Shown: positions 42,659 to 52,084, counted from the first letter of the stretch. The stretch: DNA of 64,000 nucleotides from JAFGBM01 sp964610155 (GCA_964610155.1 CAZSUY010000001.1:317007-381006); one strand, 5' to 3'. Notes: generated by a model not told the origin, from the sequence alone. Translations and numbers: made by a program.

Positions 42659-44350
42659 CTATCGTACGCGGGGGCGGAGGCGTCGAATGAACGGCGCCAC
42701 CACGCCACGCCATTCATCGACCCGAAGGAGCCAGAGTCCCACACCGTACATCACGAGCATGATTGCGCCGACGGCGAGACAGATCACCGCGGCAAGAATG
42801 ATGGAACCGAGCCCCGGCTCGCTGATGGTGGGCCCGAGCCGGACAAGGAACCAACCCAGCACAAGGGCTGGCAGTGCAGCGATTGTGCAGCGAGAGTGTA
42901 CTCGGAACACCCTCCTTGCATCGAGGCCCCCGAGGCGCCTCCTGAGCCCACCGAGTCGCAGCGCCATTGCGATGGTGTTGGAGGCCGCCATTCCAAGCCC
43001 GATTCCGACAACCCACCACCGAGGTTCGAACTGATGCTGACCAACGAACGCGATCCCGACGAGGGCGATGGCCATGGGAATGTGGATGAGGAAGAGCGAC
43101 CTCCCATCCTCGACCGCGAAATATACCGCCTTGATCAGCACCATCGCGCCGAGCGGAACGAGTCCGACCGCCATAGCCATCACGACGTACGCGACGGACT
43201 CCACCTCTCCTGTGGTCGCGCTGGGGACGATCACCCGGACGATCGCAGGGGCGAGGGCGATGAGGGCGACGGTGGAGAAGATGGAGAAGACGGCGACGGT
43301 ACGCAAACCCCGGGATATTTCACCCCTAAGCCCGACCATGTCGGAGGCCGCGGCGAAACGCGACATGCCCGTGAAGAGGGCTGTAACGATCGAGACGGTG
43401 ATCAACGAGTGAGGGACAAGATATATGAGGAGGGCGTTGGTGTATGCGGCATTGGAGGCCACGGAGTCGGACATCCCGCTAGCGGGACCCGCGGCCGATG
43501 CGATTCTGGTGCACCAGGCAACGGCGGCCTGCTCGACGAGAACGGCCCCGAGCGCCCAGCCGGCGACCTTCCGGACCCCGGAGAGCTCCCCCTTTGGCCC
43601 AGACCACTGGAACCGCCACCGGTATCCCAAACGGGCGAGAGGCCAGATGAGAACGATGGCTTGGACGGCGATCCCGAGGGTGGCGAAGCCGGCGAGAAAG
43701 GCGACCTTTCCCGGTCCCCAATTGGCCGCCAGGGACCCTTCGGAGGCGGCTACCGCGTCATACCGACCGAAGGCAAACAGAAAGGCAGCGAGGCCCACAA
43801 TGGAGACGATGTTGTTTGCAACGGGAGCCCACATGTACGGCCCGAACCGCTCCTTGGCGTTGAGGACTTGGCCGAGTAGCGCATACATGCCGTAGAAGAA
43901 CACCTGGGGCATCGACCATAGGGAGAAGGCGAAAGCAAGGGCGCGTAGTTCTGTCGACCAATCTTGGGTGAAGAGATTGACCAGTAGGGCGGCCCCTATG
44001 GTGAGGAGCACCGTCAGGACGAGCAGCATGGTCGTCCCAAGCGTGATGATCCTGTCGACGGTTCGCTTTCCGTCGGGGCGAGCCAGTGCCCGGACGATCT
44101 GGGGGACCAGGACGGCGTTGAGGATTCCCGACAGGAGGATTGAGTACACAACCGTTGGGATCCGATGCGCAATGTCGAAAGCGTTGGCCGGATCGGCGTT
44201 GAGGCCGATTGCCGCAACGAGGAGCGCGGTCCGGACGAAGCCCAGGAGCCGGGAGACCGCGGTTCCGGAGGCCATAACGGCGGTGTTGCGTCGAAGCGAC
44301 CGGCTGGGCTGAGGGGCTTCAGGCTCGAGGGATGGATCCGCTGTTGTCAC
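42659..44350 (-). CDS. murJ: Lipid II flippase MurJ (MviN)
   Basis: A 563-residue MOP-superfamily transporter with about 14 helices that moves lipid II across the membrane. Recognised segments include SRLLGFVRTALLVAAIG, ANAFDIAHRIPTVVYSILLS, and FFYGMYALLGQVLNAKERFG. The protein ends after the transporter core; the pseudokinase and sugar-binding extensions of mycobacterial MviN are not fused. Start GTG 44350 overlaps the DUF6049 stop as GTGA. It works upstream of the SEDS/PBP enzymes encoded at 10-13 kb. Confidence 0.93.
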   Translation of the reverse strand: MTTADPSLEPEAPQPSRSLRRNTAVMASGTAVSRLLGFVRTALLVAAIGLNADPANAFDIAHRIPTVVYSILLSGILNAVLVPQIVRALARPDGKRTVDRIITLGTTMLLVLTVLLTIGAALLVNLFTQDWSTELRALAFAFSLWSMPQVFFYGMYALLGQVLNAKERFGPYMWAPVANNIVSIVGLAAFLFAFGRYDAVAASEGSLAANWGPGKVAFLAGFATLGIAVQAIVLIWPLARLGYRWRFQWSGPKGELSGVRKVAGWALGAVLVEQAAVAWCTRIASAAGPASGMSDSVASNAAYTNALLIYLVPHSLITVSIVTALFTGMSRFAAASDMVGLRGEISRGLRTVAVFSIFSTVALIALAPAIVRVIVPSATTGEVESVAYVVMAMAVGLVPLGAMVLIKAVYFAVEDGRSLFLIHIPMAIALVGIAFVGQHQFEPRWWVVGIGLGMAASNTIAMALRLGGLRRRLGGLDARRVFRVHSRCTIAALPALVLGWFLVRLGPTISEPGLGSIILAAVICLAVGAIMLVMYGVGLWLLRVDEWRGVVAPFIRRLRPRVR

Positions 44351-46287
44351 GTCGCCTCGCCATCATCCGGCACGGCAGAAGGCCCCTGGCGCGTGTCCGC
44401 ACGTCCCCGACGTATGGTCCTCCATGATCCGGCCACCAGAAGGAGGAGCGCGAAACTGGCTAGGGCCAGGGTGAAGACGTCGCCCCATTGGGCGTTAATC
44501 CTCAAAGAGAACTCGGAAACGGAGGTCAGACGATCTCCATCGAGGTTCTCCAGGCTCACGCGCACAGCGACTGTTCCACTCGAGATGGCCGTGACAGGAA
44601 CGAGTACCTGCTCGGAAGCGCCGGGAGCAAGGATCATTTGCGGTTGATCCTCGATGCGCAGAATGGGGGAGCGGCTCTTGAGAATCACCTTGATCGTAAC
44701 CTCGACCTCGAGGTCATTCGTGACAGTGACCGGAAAGTTGCCGCTCGTGCTGATGAGGTTGAGGGGGCTACTCCCGGGCAGGAACACCAAAGCCCGGACG
44801 TCATCGATTGCTGTGACCGCAGCCTGGATTGCGGCATTCCTTGACTCCAGGTCGGCGCGACGGTCGACAGAGAGTGTTCCGAGAAGTGATGACACTAGGG
44901 AATCGGAGAACTCCGATGGATCGGACGTGGCCGCGGCCAAAGCCTCGATGCCACGGAGGGACGCGTCAGTCGAGGCGAGAAGGGCCTCCGGGATGTCGGT
45001 TGAGGAGGGGACCAAGGTCGGAAGGGTAATCAACGCCGGGGAATCATACTCGAGCACGGTGGAGATGGGGGTCAGGTATACCCAGGGGCTATCGATGAGC
45101 GCCGCGAGGGTACCGGACTGGTGATCGGATTCAATGGCCCATCTTGGACCGCCGACGATAAGGATCGGATTTCCCGCGGTGTTGTCGCTAGCGAGCAACG
45201 CCGTCTCCGCGGTCAGGCGAGCGGGGGTCGTGACGCTATCCGGGGGACCGGCGACGAAGGCGGTGCTCAGTTGAGGGTCGGGGAGCAACACGAGAGGACC
45301 CGTGGTCTCAGGAACTGCCGATACGGCTACGCCCGGAGGAACGCCTCCTTCGTAGCCGGTCAATACTGGGGCCCATGGTGAATAGGCGGGAACCGAGAGG
45401 ATCGCTCGCGCCCCATGTTCGGTCGCGAGATCGAGGGAAACCTGATCGGGATCGGGAACCACGGCCAGCCAGGGAGAAGAAACGAAAGAGGTAGGCGCGA
45501 TCGAGCGTGCATCCTTGAGTGCTCGATCGAGAAGGTGAGCGTATCCGGCGTGGGCGAAGGAAGTGAGGTCGACATTGTTTGCCGGAAGCAGGAAGGTATC
45601 GAAAGCGGACAGCCGGGTGACGGCCGTTTGAGAGAGATCTGTCGGATCGACAGCATAGGCGATTTCAGGTCGATCGACGGTGTCGATCAGGGCGTCGACG
45701 CGTTCGCTCGATCCGGACGCCAAGATGATGACGGAGACGGGAAAGGCTTGAGGCTCGGTGTCGAGCCAGGTCACGAAGGTATAGATCGTCTTCAATGCCC
45801 CTTCGGGGTTCTCGAGGGTGACGGTCATGCCATAGACGCCGGAGGTTTCAAGGGGAAAGTTGAGAACACCGGGTTGAACGGAAACTCCTGTGCCGACTGA
45901 GGTTGCCGGGAGAATCGCGAGCCGGCCGCCTACTGGTGCTCGAGCAACCTCGCGTGTAGCAAGGGCCAGGTCCCCACTTGCCCATGAGTCCAGCAGGGTC
46001 CGGTCCTCTATCGGATCCGTGGTAATCGCGACAGAGATCGAGAGGTTCGGAACCTCCGCAATTCCCGAGTTGGTGACCGTAGTCCCGATTGAAAGCGGAT
46101 CCGCCACCCTGAGGACACCGGGATTGAGACGGCTGAGGTCAAGCGACAGGGAGGAGGCGATCTCCTCCTGCGACGAAGGGTCATCCTCCGTTCCATGGGA
46201 GGGGATTGAGACCGCGACAACAAAGGTGGCCACGAGAAGGCCTGAGGCGCAGATTCGAGCCCCTCGCCGTCGGCCGGCGATACTCAT
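44347..46287 (-). CDS. Secreted, membrane-anchored DUF6049-type protein
   Basis: A 646-residue protein with an N-terminal signal segment (about 1-30), a long extracytoplasmic part rich in beta-type sequence, and one C-terminal membrane helix (LALASFALLLLVAGSW) followed by a basic tail. Position between murJ and a NUDIX gene matches mycobacterial Rv3909 and the DUF6049 family. The ATG overlaps the NUDIX stop (ATGA). Conserved linkage suggests a role in the cell envelope, but no activity is known to me. Confidence 0.8.
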   Translation of the reverse strand: MSIAGRRRGARICASGLLVATFVVAVSIPSHGTEDDPSSQEEIASSLSLDLSRLNPGVLRVADPLSIGTTVTNSGIAEVPNLSISVAITTDPIEDRTLLDSWASGDLALATREVARAPVGGRLAILPATSVGTGVSVQPGVLNFPLETSGVYGMTVTLENPEGALKTIYTFVTWLDTEPQAFPVSVIILASGSSERVDALIDTVDRPEIAYAVDPTDLSQTAVTRLSAFDTFLLPANNVDLTSFAHAGYAHLLDRALKDARSIAPTSFVSSPWLAVVPDPDQVSLDLATEHGARAILSVPAYSPWAPVLTGYEGGVPPGVAVSAVPETTGPLVLLPDPQLSTAFVAGPPDSVTTPARLTAETALLASDNTAGNPILIVGGPRWAIESDHQSGTLAALIDSPWVYLTPISTVLEYDSPALITLPTLVPSSTDIPEALLASTDASLRGIEALAAATSDPSEFSDSLVSSLLGTLSVDRRADLESRNAAIQAAVTAIDDVRALVFLPGSSPLNLISTSGNFPVTVTNDLEVEVTIKVILKSRSPILRIEDQPQMILAPGASEQVLVPVTAISSGTVAVRVSLENLDGDRLTSVSEFSLRINAQWGDVFTLALASFALLLLVAGSWRTIRRGRADTRQGPSAVPDDGEAT

Positions 46288-46826
46288 GACCGAACGGCGA
46301 GGAGTAGGGCGGCGACCTCTGCCATCTTTCGCTCGTTGGGATAGGAAAGCTTGGACGAGAGGGTGCGCAAGGGTACCCACTCCGCTACCTCGGCCTCTTG
46401 ATCTGGATCGTGCTCAACGGTAAGGGTGTCGCTCGAGGCTTCGAAAAGGAAGTGATGGACGATCTTGTGCACCCGCCGATCGTCGCCCGTGAACCAGTAG
46501 TCGATGACGCCAAGTTCATGAATGAGTTCGCCAATGACTCCGGCCTCCTCGGCGACCTCTCGGCGAGCCGCCTCCTCGGGGGTCTCGCCTTCTTCGATAT
46601 GGCCCTTGGGTAGGCACCATTCAAGTTTTCCGTTGCGATTCCGACGACCGATGACGGCCGCGAAGGCTGTCCCGTCGACCACATGAACGGCGATCCCTCC
46701 CGCGGATAGTTCATTCGCCACGGGGAGGTGGGAAGCCTTCCCCGGGTTCCCAAGACGACCGCGCGCGCGTGTCTTGATTGGGGGGTCTGGTTTCGTCGAA
46801 GGATGAGGAGTTGGCGACGAAGGCAT
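46284..46826 (-). CDS. NUDIX hydrolase
   Basis: A 180-residue protein with a polar N-terminal extension of about 38 residues and a complete Nudix box, GHIEEGETPEEAARREVAEEAGV, whose pattern is GX5EX7REUXEEXGU. Preceded by CLPK and followed by a VIDYWFTGDD strand and HHFLFEA. The mycobacterial gene in this position is called mutT4. Substrate is unproven. A TAGAGT -10-like box ends 6 nt before the ATG, so the transcript is probably leaderless and also carries the DUF6049, murJ and pseudokinase genes. Confidence 0.9.
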   Translation of the reverse strand: MPSSPTPHPSTKPDPPIKTRARGRLGNPGKASHLPVANELSAGGIAVHVVDGTAFAAVIGRRNRNGKLEWCLPKGHIEEGETPEEAARREVAEEAGVIGELIHELGVIDYWFTGDDRRVHKIVHHFLFEASSDTLTVEHDPDQEAEVAEWVPLRTLSSKLSYPNERKMAEVAALLLAVRS

Positions 46827-46838
46827 GGCATCACTCTA
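46824..46838 (-). promoter_or_regulatory. Predicted leaderless promoter of the NUDIX-DUF6049-murJ operon
   Basis: On the minus strand TAGAGT (46838-46833) ends 6 nt before the ATG at 46826. There is no Shine-Dalgarno sequence. The gap to the divergent pcnA gene is only about 60 bp. Confidence 0.5.
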
Positions 46839-46885
46839 GCCAGAGGACGCCGGTGTTGAAACGATGACCAGAGTTTCTGCAATGC

Positions 46886-48343
46886 TTGGACATCGTGACA
46901 ACCTTGTTGCCAGACGCCGAGGCCCTTCGCAAGCGAGCGGTCGGAATGTGGGCTGCCCTTCCGGAGGAGGTGATCGCCCTTGCCAAGGCATTTGAGGTCG
47001 CCGGGTACGAATTTGCCCTAGTCGGCGGTCCGGTGAGGGACGCCTTCCTCGGTCGATCCAGCGCGGACTTCGATTTTGCGACTTCGGCGCTACCGGGAGA
47101 GTCGGAAGGGATTCTTCGTTCCTGGGGGCAGGCCTGGTGGGACATGGGTCGGGAATTTGGCACCATGGGAGCTCAGAAGAACGACTTAACCGTGGAGGTC
47201 ACCACATACAGGGTCGATGCTTACGATCCTGATTCCCGAAAGCCAGCGGTGAGGTTCGGTGACTCGTTGGAGGGAGACCTGACGCGCAGGGACTTCACGG
47301 TCAATGCGATGGCGGTGCGATTGCCTTCGCGAGAGTTCATCGATCTTTTCGGGGGGCTTGACGATCTGGCTGCTGGAATCTTGAGAACCCCCATCGCGCC
47401 GGAAAAATCGTTCGGTGATGATCCCCTCCGCATGATGCGGGCGGCAAGGTTTGCTTCCGAGTTGGGCTTCATGGTCGAACCACACACCCTTGCCGCCATC
47501 TCATCGATGGCCGAGCGCATTACCATCGTCTCAGCCGAGAGGGTTCGGATTGAGTTGGTCCGGCTCCTCATGGGGGAGTCTCCTACCGAGGGACTCTCCC
47601 TGCTCGTCGATTCCGGGCTCGCTGACCACGTGCTTCCGGAGTTGCCCGCGCTCAAGCTTGAGGAGGATGAGCATCACCGCCACAAGGATGTCTATGAACA
47701 TAGCCTCAAGGTCGTCGAACAGGCCATCGACCTGGAGACCGGGAGCGACGGCCCCGTCCCACGACCCGACCTGATTCTCCGGCTCGCGTCACTGCTTCAT
47801 GACATCGGCAAGCCGGCGACCCGTGCGTTCGAGCCGAACGGAGTGGTGAGTTTTCATCACCACGAGATTGTCGGGGCGAAGATGGCTGCCCGGCGCCTCA
47901 AGGCACTTCGGTTCGACAAAGCGACGATCCAGGCGGTCGCGCGACTGGTCGAGCTCCACCTCCGCTTTCATGGATATGGCGAGGCGAGGTGGACGGACGC
48001 GGCCGTACGCCGCTACGTGACCGACGCCGGAGATCAACTCGAGCGGCTTCACCGCCTCACTCGCGCAGACTGCACTACACAGAATCGCAGGAAGGCCGAT
48101 CGTCTAGCGTTTGCCTACGACGACCTGGAGCGGCGGATCGCCGAGCTCAGGGAGCAAGAGGAACTCGATGCGATCCGTCCCGATCTCGACGGATCCGAGA
48201 TCATGGAGATCCTCGACCTCAAGGCGGGACCCGTGATCGGCGAGGCGTACCGTCATTTGCTCGCACTCCGCATGGAGCGCGGGCCGCTCGGCAAGGAGCG
48301 CGCCCAGGAGGAACTCCTTACGTGGTGGAAGAATCGGTCCTAG
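46886..48343 (+). CDS. pcnA: CCA-adding tRNA nucleotidyltransferase / poly(A) polymerase family
   Basis: A 485-residue class II nucleotidyltransferase. The head has FALVGGPVRDAFLGRSSADF with DFDFAT (catalytic DxD) and RRDFTVNAMA; the neck and body follow; the HD domain has LLHDIGKPATR and FHHHEIVGAK. Two of the three tRNAs here lack an encoded CCA, so this enzyme is needed for them. Start is TTG 46886; GTG 46895 is equally possible and no clear Shine-Dalgarno decides. It overlaps the convergent MFS gene by 26 bp. Confidence 0.92.
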   Translation: MDIVTTLLPDAEALRKRAVGMWAALPEEVIALAKAFEVAGYEFALVGGPVRDAFLGRSSADFDFATSALPGESEGILRSWGQAWWDMGREFGTMGAQKNDLTVEVTTYRVDAYDPDSRKPAVRFGDSLEGDLTRRDFTVNAMAVRLPSREFIDLFGGLDDLAAGILRTPIAPEKSFGDDPLRMMRAARFASELGFMVEPHTLAAISSMAERITIVSAERVRIELVRLLMGESPTEGLSLLVDSGLADHVLPELPALKLEEDEHHRHKDVYEHSLKVVEQAIDLETGSDGPVPRPDLILRLASLLHDIGKPATRAFEPNGVVSFHHHEIVGAKMAARRLKALRFDKATIQAVARLVELHLRFHGYGEARWTDAAVRRYVTDAGDQLERLHRLTRADCTTQNRRKADRLAFAYDDLERRIAELREQEELDAIRPDLDGSEIMEILDLKAGPVIGEAYRHLLALRMERGPLGKERAQEELLTWWKNRS

Positions 48344-49634
48344 CGGAGACCGGACGAGGCTCCTTCGGTGCAAGCGCATAGGCGAGGGCCAAAAGGAGGT
48401 AGGCGACCGCGGATACCGTCATGATGGCAGACGAGTATCCGTCATCGGGGAGGACAATCGCGCATACCGCGGCGGAGGCCATGAGGGCAACGTTGTAGGC
48501 CATGTCGTACAGGGTGAAGGCCCGCCCCCTCACCTGGTCTTCGGTGTCTCGTTGGATGATGGTGTCGACTGCGATCTTGGCGCCCTGGACGGCGAAGCTG
48601 ACGATGACGGCCGCTATGAGCAACGCCGTGGTGGCAGAAGACCGAGCGAGGAGGCCCTGGCCCGCAGCCCCGACGATAAGGCAGATCACCACCCAGCGGT
48701 GGCGAGAAATGCGGTGGCCAAGCGCGGGAGTCACGACGGCTGCGAGCACGAAACCCAAGGCGGCCGCTGCAAGAACCGTGCTGAACCCTCCAAGTCCCCC
48801 GTCAGAGATGTCATCCCCCCCAAGGATGGAGCGAGAAATGAGAATCGAAGCGACGAACATCAGGCCGAAGAGGAAGCGCTGGGCCGCCATGATCAGGAGC
48901 GCGTGAAGCGGTGTGACCCGACGGGTGAGATAGACGGCACCGGAGCGGAGTCCGTGGACAAGGTCACGGAGGTGCTCACGTAGGTGAGCGGCGTCAAGAG
49001 GATTGACGGGGCCGAGTTCACGCCTGCCGATGGTGGTGGCCGCCCATGACGAGGCACCGAACGTTACGGCGGCGAAGGCAAGGGCGGCGATTGGCTGAAG
49101 ATCATCGGAAAGACCGGGCACCAGGAAGGTGACTACGACGCCAATCCCGGCACCTACGACCGCGGCAAGGGTTCCGAGCGTCGGCAGGAGGGAATTGGCG
49201 GCGAGGAGGTCCTCATCGGCCACGACCCGGGGGATCGCCGCGGTCATGGCGGCTAGGAGGAAGCGGTTGAGCGAGAGGGTGAGGAGGGCGACGACGTACA
49301 AGGCGGCATCGGGGGCTTCGATAATCATGAGGTAGCCGAGCAGCCCCGAGAGCCCGAGCCGGACGAGGTTGCCTACAAGGATGATCCTTTGGCGTTGCCA
49401 CCGGTCGATCAAGGGCCCGACGAAGGGTCCGATGAGGGTGAACGGTGCGAGGAGGAGGAGAAAGCCGAGGGCGATTCCGCTGGCTGAAGGCTGCTTGGTC
49501 GGATCAAAGAAAAGGATCGAGGCGAGGCCGGCCTGGAACATGCCATCGCCCAACTGGCTGAGTAGGCGGGTCGCGGCGAGGCGTCGAAAGCCAGAGCCCC
49601 TGAGGAGGCGCTGGAGTTCGGCGACGGCGGACAC
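48318..49634 (-). CDS. Major facilitator superfamily transporter
   Basis: A 438-residue polytopic protein with about 12 helices. FRRLAATRLLSQLGDGMFQA and the loop FVGPLIDRWQRQRII (MFS motif A-like) identify the superfamily; the closest general type is MFS_3/enterobactin-exporter-like. The substrate is unknown. GTG 49634 is chosen because TACTCT (49646-49641) ends 6 nt before it, indicating a leaderless mRNA. It diverges from the DUF805 gene. Confidence 0.84.
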   Translation of the reverse strand: MSAVAELQRLLRGSGFRRLAATRLLSQLGDGMFQAGLASILFFDPTKQPSASGIALGFLLLLAPFTLIGPFVGPLIDRWQRQRIILVGNLVRLGLSGLLGYLMIIEAPDAALYVVALLTLSLNRFLLAAMTAAIPRVVADEDLLAANSLLPTLGTLAAVVGAGIGVVVTFLVPGLSDDLQPIAALAFAAVTFGASSWAATTIGRRELGPVNPLDAAHLREHLRDLVHGLRSGAVYLTRRVTPLHALLIMAAQRFLFGLMFVASILISRSILGGDDISDGGLGGFSTVLAAAALGFVLAAVVTPALGHRISRHRWVVICLIVGAAGQGLLARSSATTALLIAAVIVSFAVQGAKIAVDTIIQRDTEDQVRGRAFTLYDMAYNVALMASAAVCAIVLPDDGYSSAIMTVSAVAYLLLALAYALAPKEPRPVSARTDSSTT

Positions 49635-49646
49635 GGAACCAGAGTA
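49632..49646 (-). promoter_or_regulatory. Predicted leaderless promoter of the MFS gene
   Basis: TACTCT on the minus strand (49646-49641) is the same hexamer, at the same 6-nt distance, as at rmlD. The start codon here is GTG 49634. Confidence 0.5.
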
Positions 49647-49724
49647 CGGGTGTCCCCGCGGATGGCGTAGTAGCGTCTGGGAATAGGAACGAGGATCTCG
49701 GACCACTCACGAAAGGGGCTGGAC

Positions 49725-50228
49725 ATGGGTTTTGGGCAGGCATTCAGTACGTGCATGCGCAAGTACGCGGATTTCTCGGGTCGGGCCAGGCGATCCGAGT
49801 ACTGGTGGTACACCCTCGCATATGTGCTAATAATGACGCCCTTCTTCATCGCGTTCATGGTTGCGTCTTTCTCGGCGGCAGAGGACCTCATCGATCTCGC
49901 GGACGACGGCAAGTCAGTCACCTATCAGATGTTCATCGACAACGTCGATTGGGATCAGCTTGTCGGACCGGGGCTTCTGGTAGGCGGGGTGTGGCTCGTC
50001 TTCCTGTTGCCGACTCTCGCGGTCGCCGCCAGGCGCCTTCACGACATCGGGATCTCGGGCTGGTTCATTCTCGTGGGGGTCGTGCCGTATATCGGTGGGG
50101 CCGCCCTTCTCGTCATGTGCATCATCGACAGCCAGGCACGGGAGAACCGCTGGGGTCCCGATCCGAAGGTTGACGAACGGCTCGGATGGGGCCATGTCCA
50201 GGAGGAGCCGCCTCCCCTTGGTGGCTAG
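49725..50228 (+). CDS. DUF805 membrane protein
   Basis: A 167-residue membrane protein starting MGFGQAFSTCMRKYADFSGR, the typical DUF805 opening (YADFSGRARRSEYWW), with about four helices and the late RRLHDIGISGWF motif. The family is widespread and uncharacterised. ATG 49725 has AAAGGGG seven bases upstream. It stands alone between the MFS and acyltransferase genes. Confidence 0.9.
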   Translation: MGFGQAFSTCMRKYADFSGRARRSEYWWYTLAYVLIMTPFFIAFMVASFSAAEDLIDLADDGKSVTYQMFIDNVDWDQLVGPGLLVGGVWLVFLLPTLAVAARRLHDIGISGWFILVGVVPYIGGAALLVMCIIDSQARENRWGPDPKVDERLGWGHVQEEPPPLGG

Positions 50229-50280
50229 CGAGCCGCCGTACCCGCTTTCCTGCGCGACCATGCTCGTGACCGGGAATCGC

Positions 50281-50295
50281 TAACCTGGTCGCATG
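50281..50295 (+). promoter_or_regulatory. Predicted leaderless promoter of the acyltransferase gene
   Basis: TAACCT at 50281-50286 ends 6 nt before ATG 50293. No Shine-Dalgarno sequence is seen and no clear -35. Confidence 0.45.
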
Positions 50296-51681
50296 AGCGA
50301 CGTCGTCTCCCTGGCCGCGGCGACTCCGTCTACACGCGATCGATACGTCGATTTCCTCAGGGTGGCGTCCCTCGGTGGGGTCATCCTCGGACACTTCCTC
50401 ATGTCCGTTGTCGAGGACCGCCCCGGCGCGATCAAGGACGGGGCATTCGACTTCACCAACATCTTGGCGGTAGAGCCTTGGACCCGGCCAGGGACATGGC
50501 TGCTCCAGGTAATGCCCATATTTTTCGTGGTCGGCGGTTTCGCCCATGCCGTGTCCTGGAGATCGCTTATGCGTCGGGGCGGGGGGTACGCGGATTTCGC
50601 GAGGGCGCGCATAGGTAGGCTTGTCATCCCGGCGCTCGCTTTCGTCTCGATCGGTATGGTCGTGGGGGCCGTCGTCGAGTGGAGGCTCGGCGAACGGAAT
50701 GATTACGTTTCCGTTCTTCAGATCGCCGGGCAACTGCTGTGGTTCATCGGCATCTACCTCATCGCTGCCAGCCTCGCCCCGCCGATGCTCCGACTCCACG
50801 AGCGGTTTGGCTGGAGAACGCTCGCCGGGTTGAGCGCAGCGGTCGTTTCCGTCGACGTGTTTCGACTGGGCCTTGACGTCGATGGCGTGAGGTGGCTCAA
50901 CTTCGCCTTCGTGTGGCTATTCGTCCATCAGCTGGGGTTCTTCTACGCCGACGGAGTCGCGGACCGGCTTGGAGCCCGCCGACTCGGAGGGGCGATGCTT
51001 GGCATCGGGGCGGGGGGTGCGGCCCTGCTCATGTGGCTCGGCCCCTATGGGACGGCGATGGTGTCCTATCCCGGGGAGAAGCTCTCCAATCTTGCTCCAC
51101 CCACGGTCGTGCTCGCCCTGTTTGGGGTGGCCCAGGCCGGGGCCTTGCTGATGGTGCGCGCTCCCGTCAGGCGGTGGCTCGATCGACCCAGGGTGTGGCG
51201 GACAGTCATCGCCGGGGGTGGGCTCGCCATGACAGCGTTCCTCTGGCACTTCACGGCCCTCATCCTGATGTACGTGGGCTGCCACCTCGTATGGCCGGGA
51301 CGGCTCCCCGAACCCGCGACGGCGGCCTGGTGGTGGGCGCGCATCCCTCAACTCTTCGTGTTCCTGGTGCTTGTCGCGATCCTCGTCGCCGCGTTCCGGG
51401 GCTTCGATCGGCCACCCCGGCGGGGTGGGGTCGTGGGGGGATCGTGGTGGCGCACGACGCTCGCGGGGTTCGGGGTCGCGAGCGCGATTGTGGGGATGCT
51501 GGGATTTGCCGTCGTTGGGTTCCGCGGGGTCCTGGGCGGGTATGTCGCCCACGTCGCGGGGGTGCCGATGACAGCGGTCGCGGCGTTCGCGCTCGTGGTG
51601 GGGGCAGCCGCGCTCTCGAGGCTCGCCGTTCGGCCGAGAAGGGTTAGACCCAGCGGGGTAGCTCGGCGATGTTCTCAGTGA
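50293..51681 (+). CDS. Acyltransferase 3 family membrane protein
   Basis: A 462-residue polytopic protein with about ten helices. RDRYVDFLRVASLGGVILGH carries the Asp/Arg/His pattern of the acyltransferase 3 family, and the second helix region MPIFFVVGGFAHAVSW also fits. Members O-acylate sugars, peptidoglycan or lipids in the membrane. The acceptor is unknown; the polysaccharide locus at the left end is a possible user but is 43 kb away. The last 38 bp overlap the convergent zinc-ribbon gene. Confidence 0.83.
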   Translation: MSDVVSLAAATPSTRDRYVDFLRVASLGGVILGHFLMSVVEDRPGAIKDGAFDFTNILAVEPWTRPGTWLLQVMPIFFVVGGFAHAVSWRSLMRRGGGYADFARARIGRLVIPALAFVSIGMVVGAVVEWRLGERNDYVSVLQIAGQLLWFIGIYLIAASLAPPMLRLHERFGWRTLAGLSAAVVSVDVFRLGLDVDGVRWLNFAFVWLFVHQLGFFYADGVADRLGARRLGGAMLGIGAGGAALLMWLGPYGTAMVSYPGEKLSNLAPPTVVLALFGVAQAGALLMVRAPVRRWLDRPRVWRTVIAGGGLAMTAFLWHFTALILMYVGCHLVWPGRLPEPATAAWWWARIPQLFVFLVLVAILVAAFRGFDRPPRRGGVVGGSWWRTTLAGFGVASAIVGMLGFAVVGFRGVLGGYVAHVAGVPMTAVAAFALVVGAAALSRLAVRPRRVRPSGVARRCSQ

Positions 51682-51886
51682 GTTTCTTCGCGGCCAATGG
51701 AGGGACGCCCTGGGCGACGATTGCGTCGATCGCCTTCGCCTGCACGGTCTCCATAGGTCCATCGGGAAGGGTGAAGGCACCTTTCTTGTAGCAAGTCTTG
51801 CAGTAGGTGGAACTTGGAGAGCCATCGGCCTCGGTGCCGCAGGTGTCGTCATGCAGCGGCCTCCCGCAACTATCACACCGGGTCAT
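51644..51886 (-). CDS. Small zinc-ribbon domain protein
   Basis: An 80-residue protein. MTRCDSCGRPLHDD, CGTEADGS and YCKTCYKKGAFTLP give the pattern of the putative zinc-ribbon family PF12674 (CxSCGxPL...GTxxDGS...YCxxCYxxGxF), followed by a helical C-terminus. The role is unknown. ATG 51886 has AGGAGG eight bases upstream. The 3' end overlaps the acyltransferase gene on the other strand by 38 bp. Confidence 0.82.
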   Translation of the reverse strand: MTRCDSCGRPLHDDTCGTEADGSPSSTYCKTCYKKGAFTLPDGPMETVQAKAIDAIVAQGVPPLAAKKLTENIAELPRWV

Positions 51887-51944
51887 AGGGCCTCCTCCTG
51901 ATAAATCAGATGGTACGCGCCTCGGATGGATGCTTGGTGTGAGG

Positions 51945-51953
51945 TTATCCACA
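51945..51953 (+). promoter_or_regulatory. Perfect TTATCCACA DnaA box in an intergenic region
   Basis: This exact E. coli-consensus box lies in the about 200-bp gap between the zinc-ribbon gene and the 3' end of ino1. No other box of this quality is seen nearby, so it may be an isolated titration or regulatory site. Confidence 0.5.
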
Positions 51954-52069
51954 GGGCGATGTGCGGGCCATGCCGCCCTTCATGACGGGGCTCTAGGTGG
52001 TACTGGGCGATGCCATGTTTTCTCCTATAGGGCATTCGGCATCGATCAGGGAAGTCGATCGAGATGAAA

Positions 52070-52083
52070 CGCCCCATAGGGCG
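52070..52083. terminator. Short hairpin at the 3' end of ino1
   Basis: CGCCC-CATA-GGGCG is a perfect 5-bp stem with a 4-nt loop, directly after the ino1 stop (minus strand). No T tract follows, so the terminator role is tentative. Confidence 0.4.
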
Positions 52084-52084
52084 A

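Noticed and set aside
42635..43879. A 414-codon plus-strand frame opposite murJ
   Set aside because: The polar low-complexity translation is the shadow of a hydrophobic protein on the other strand.
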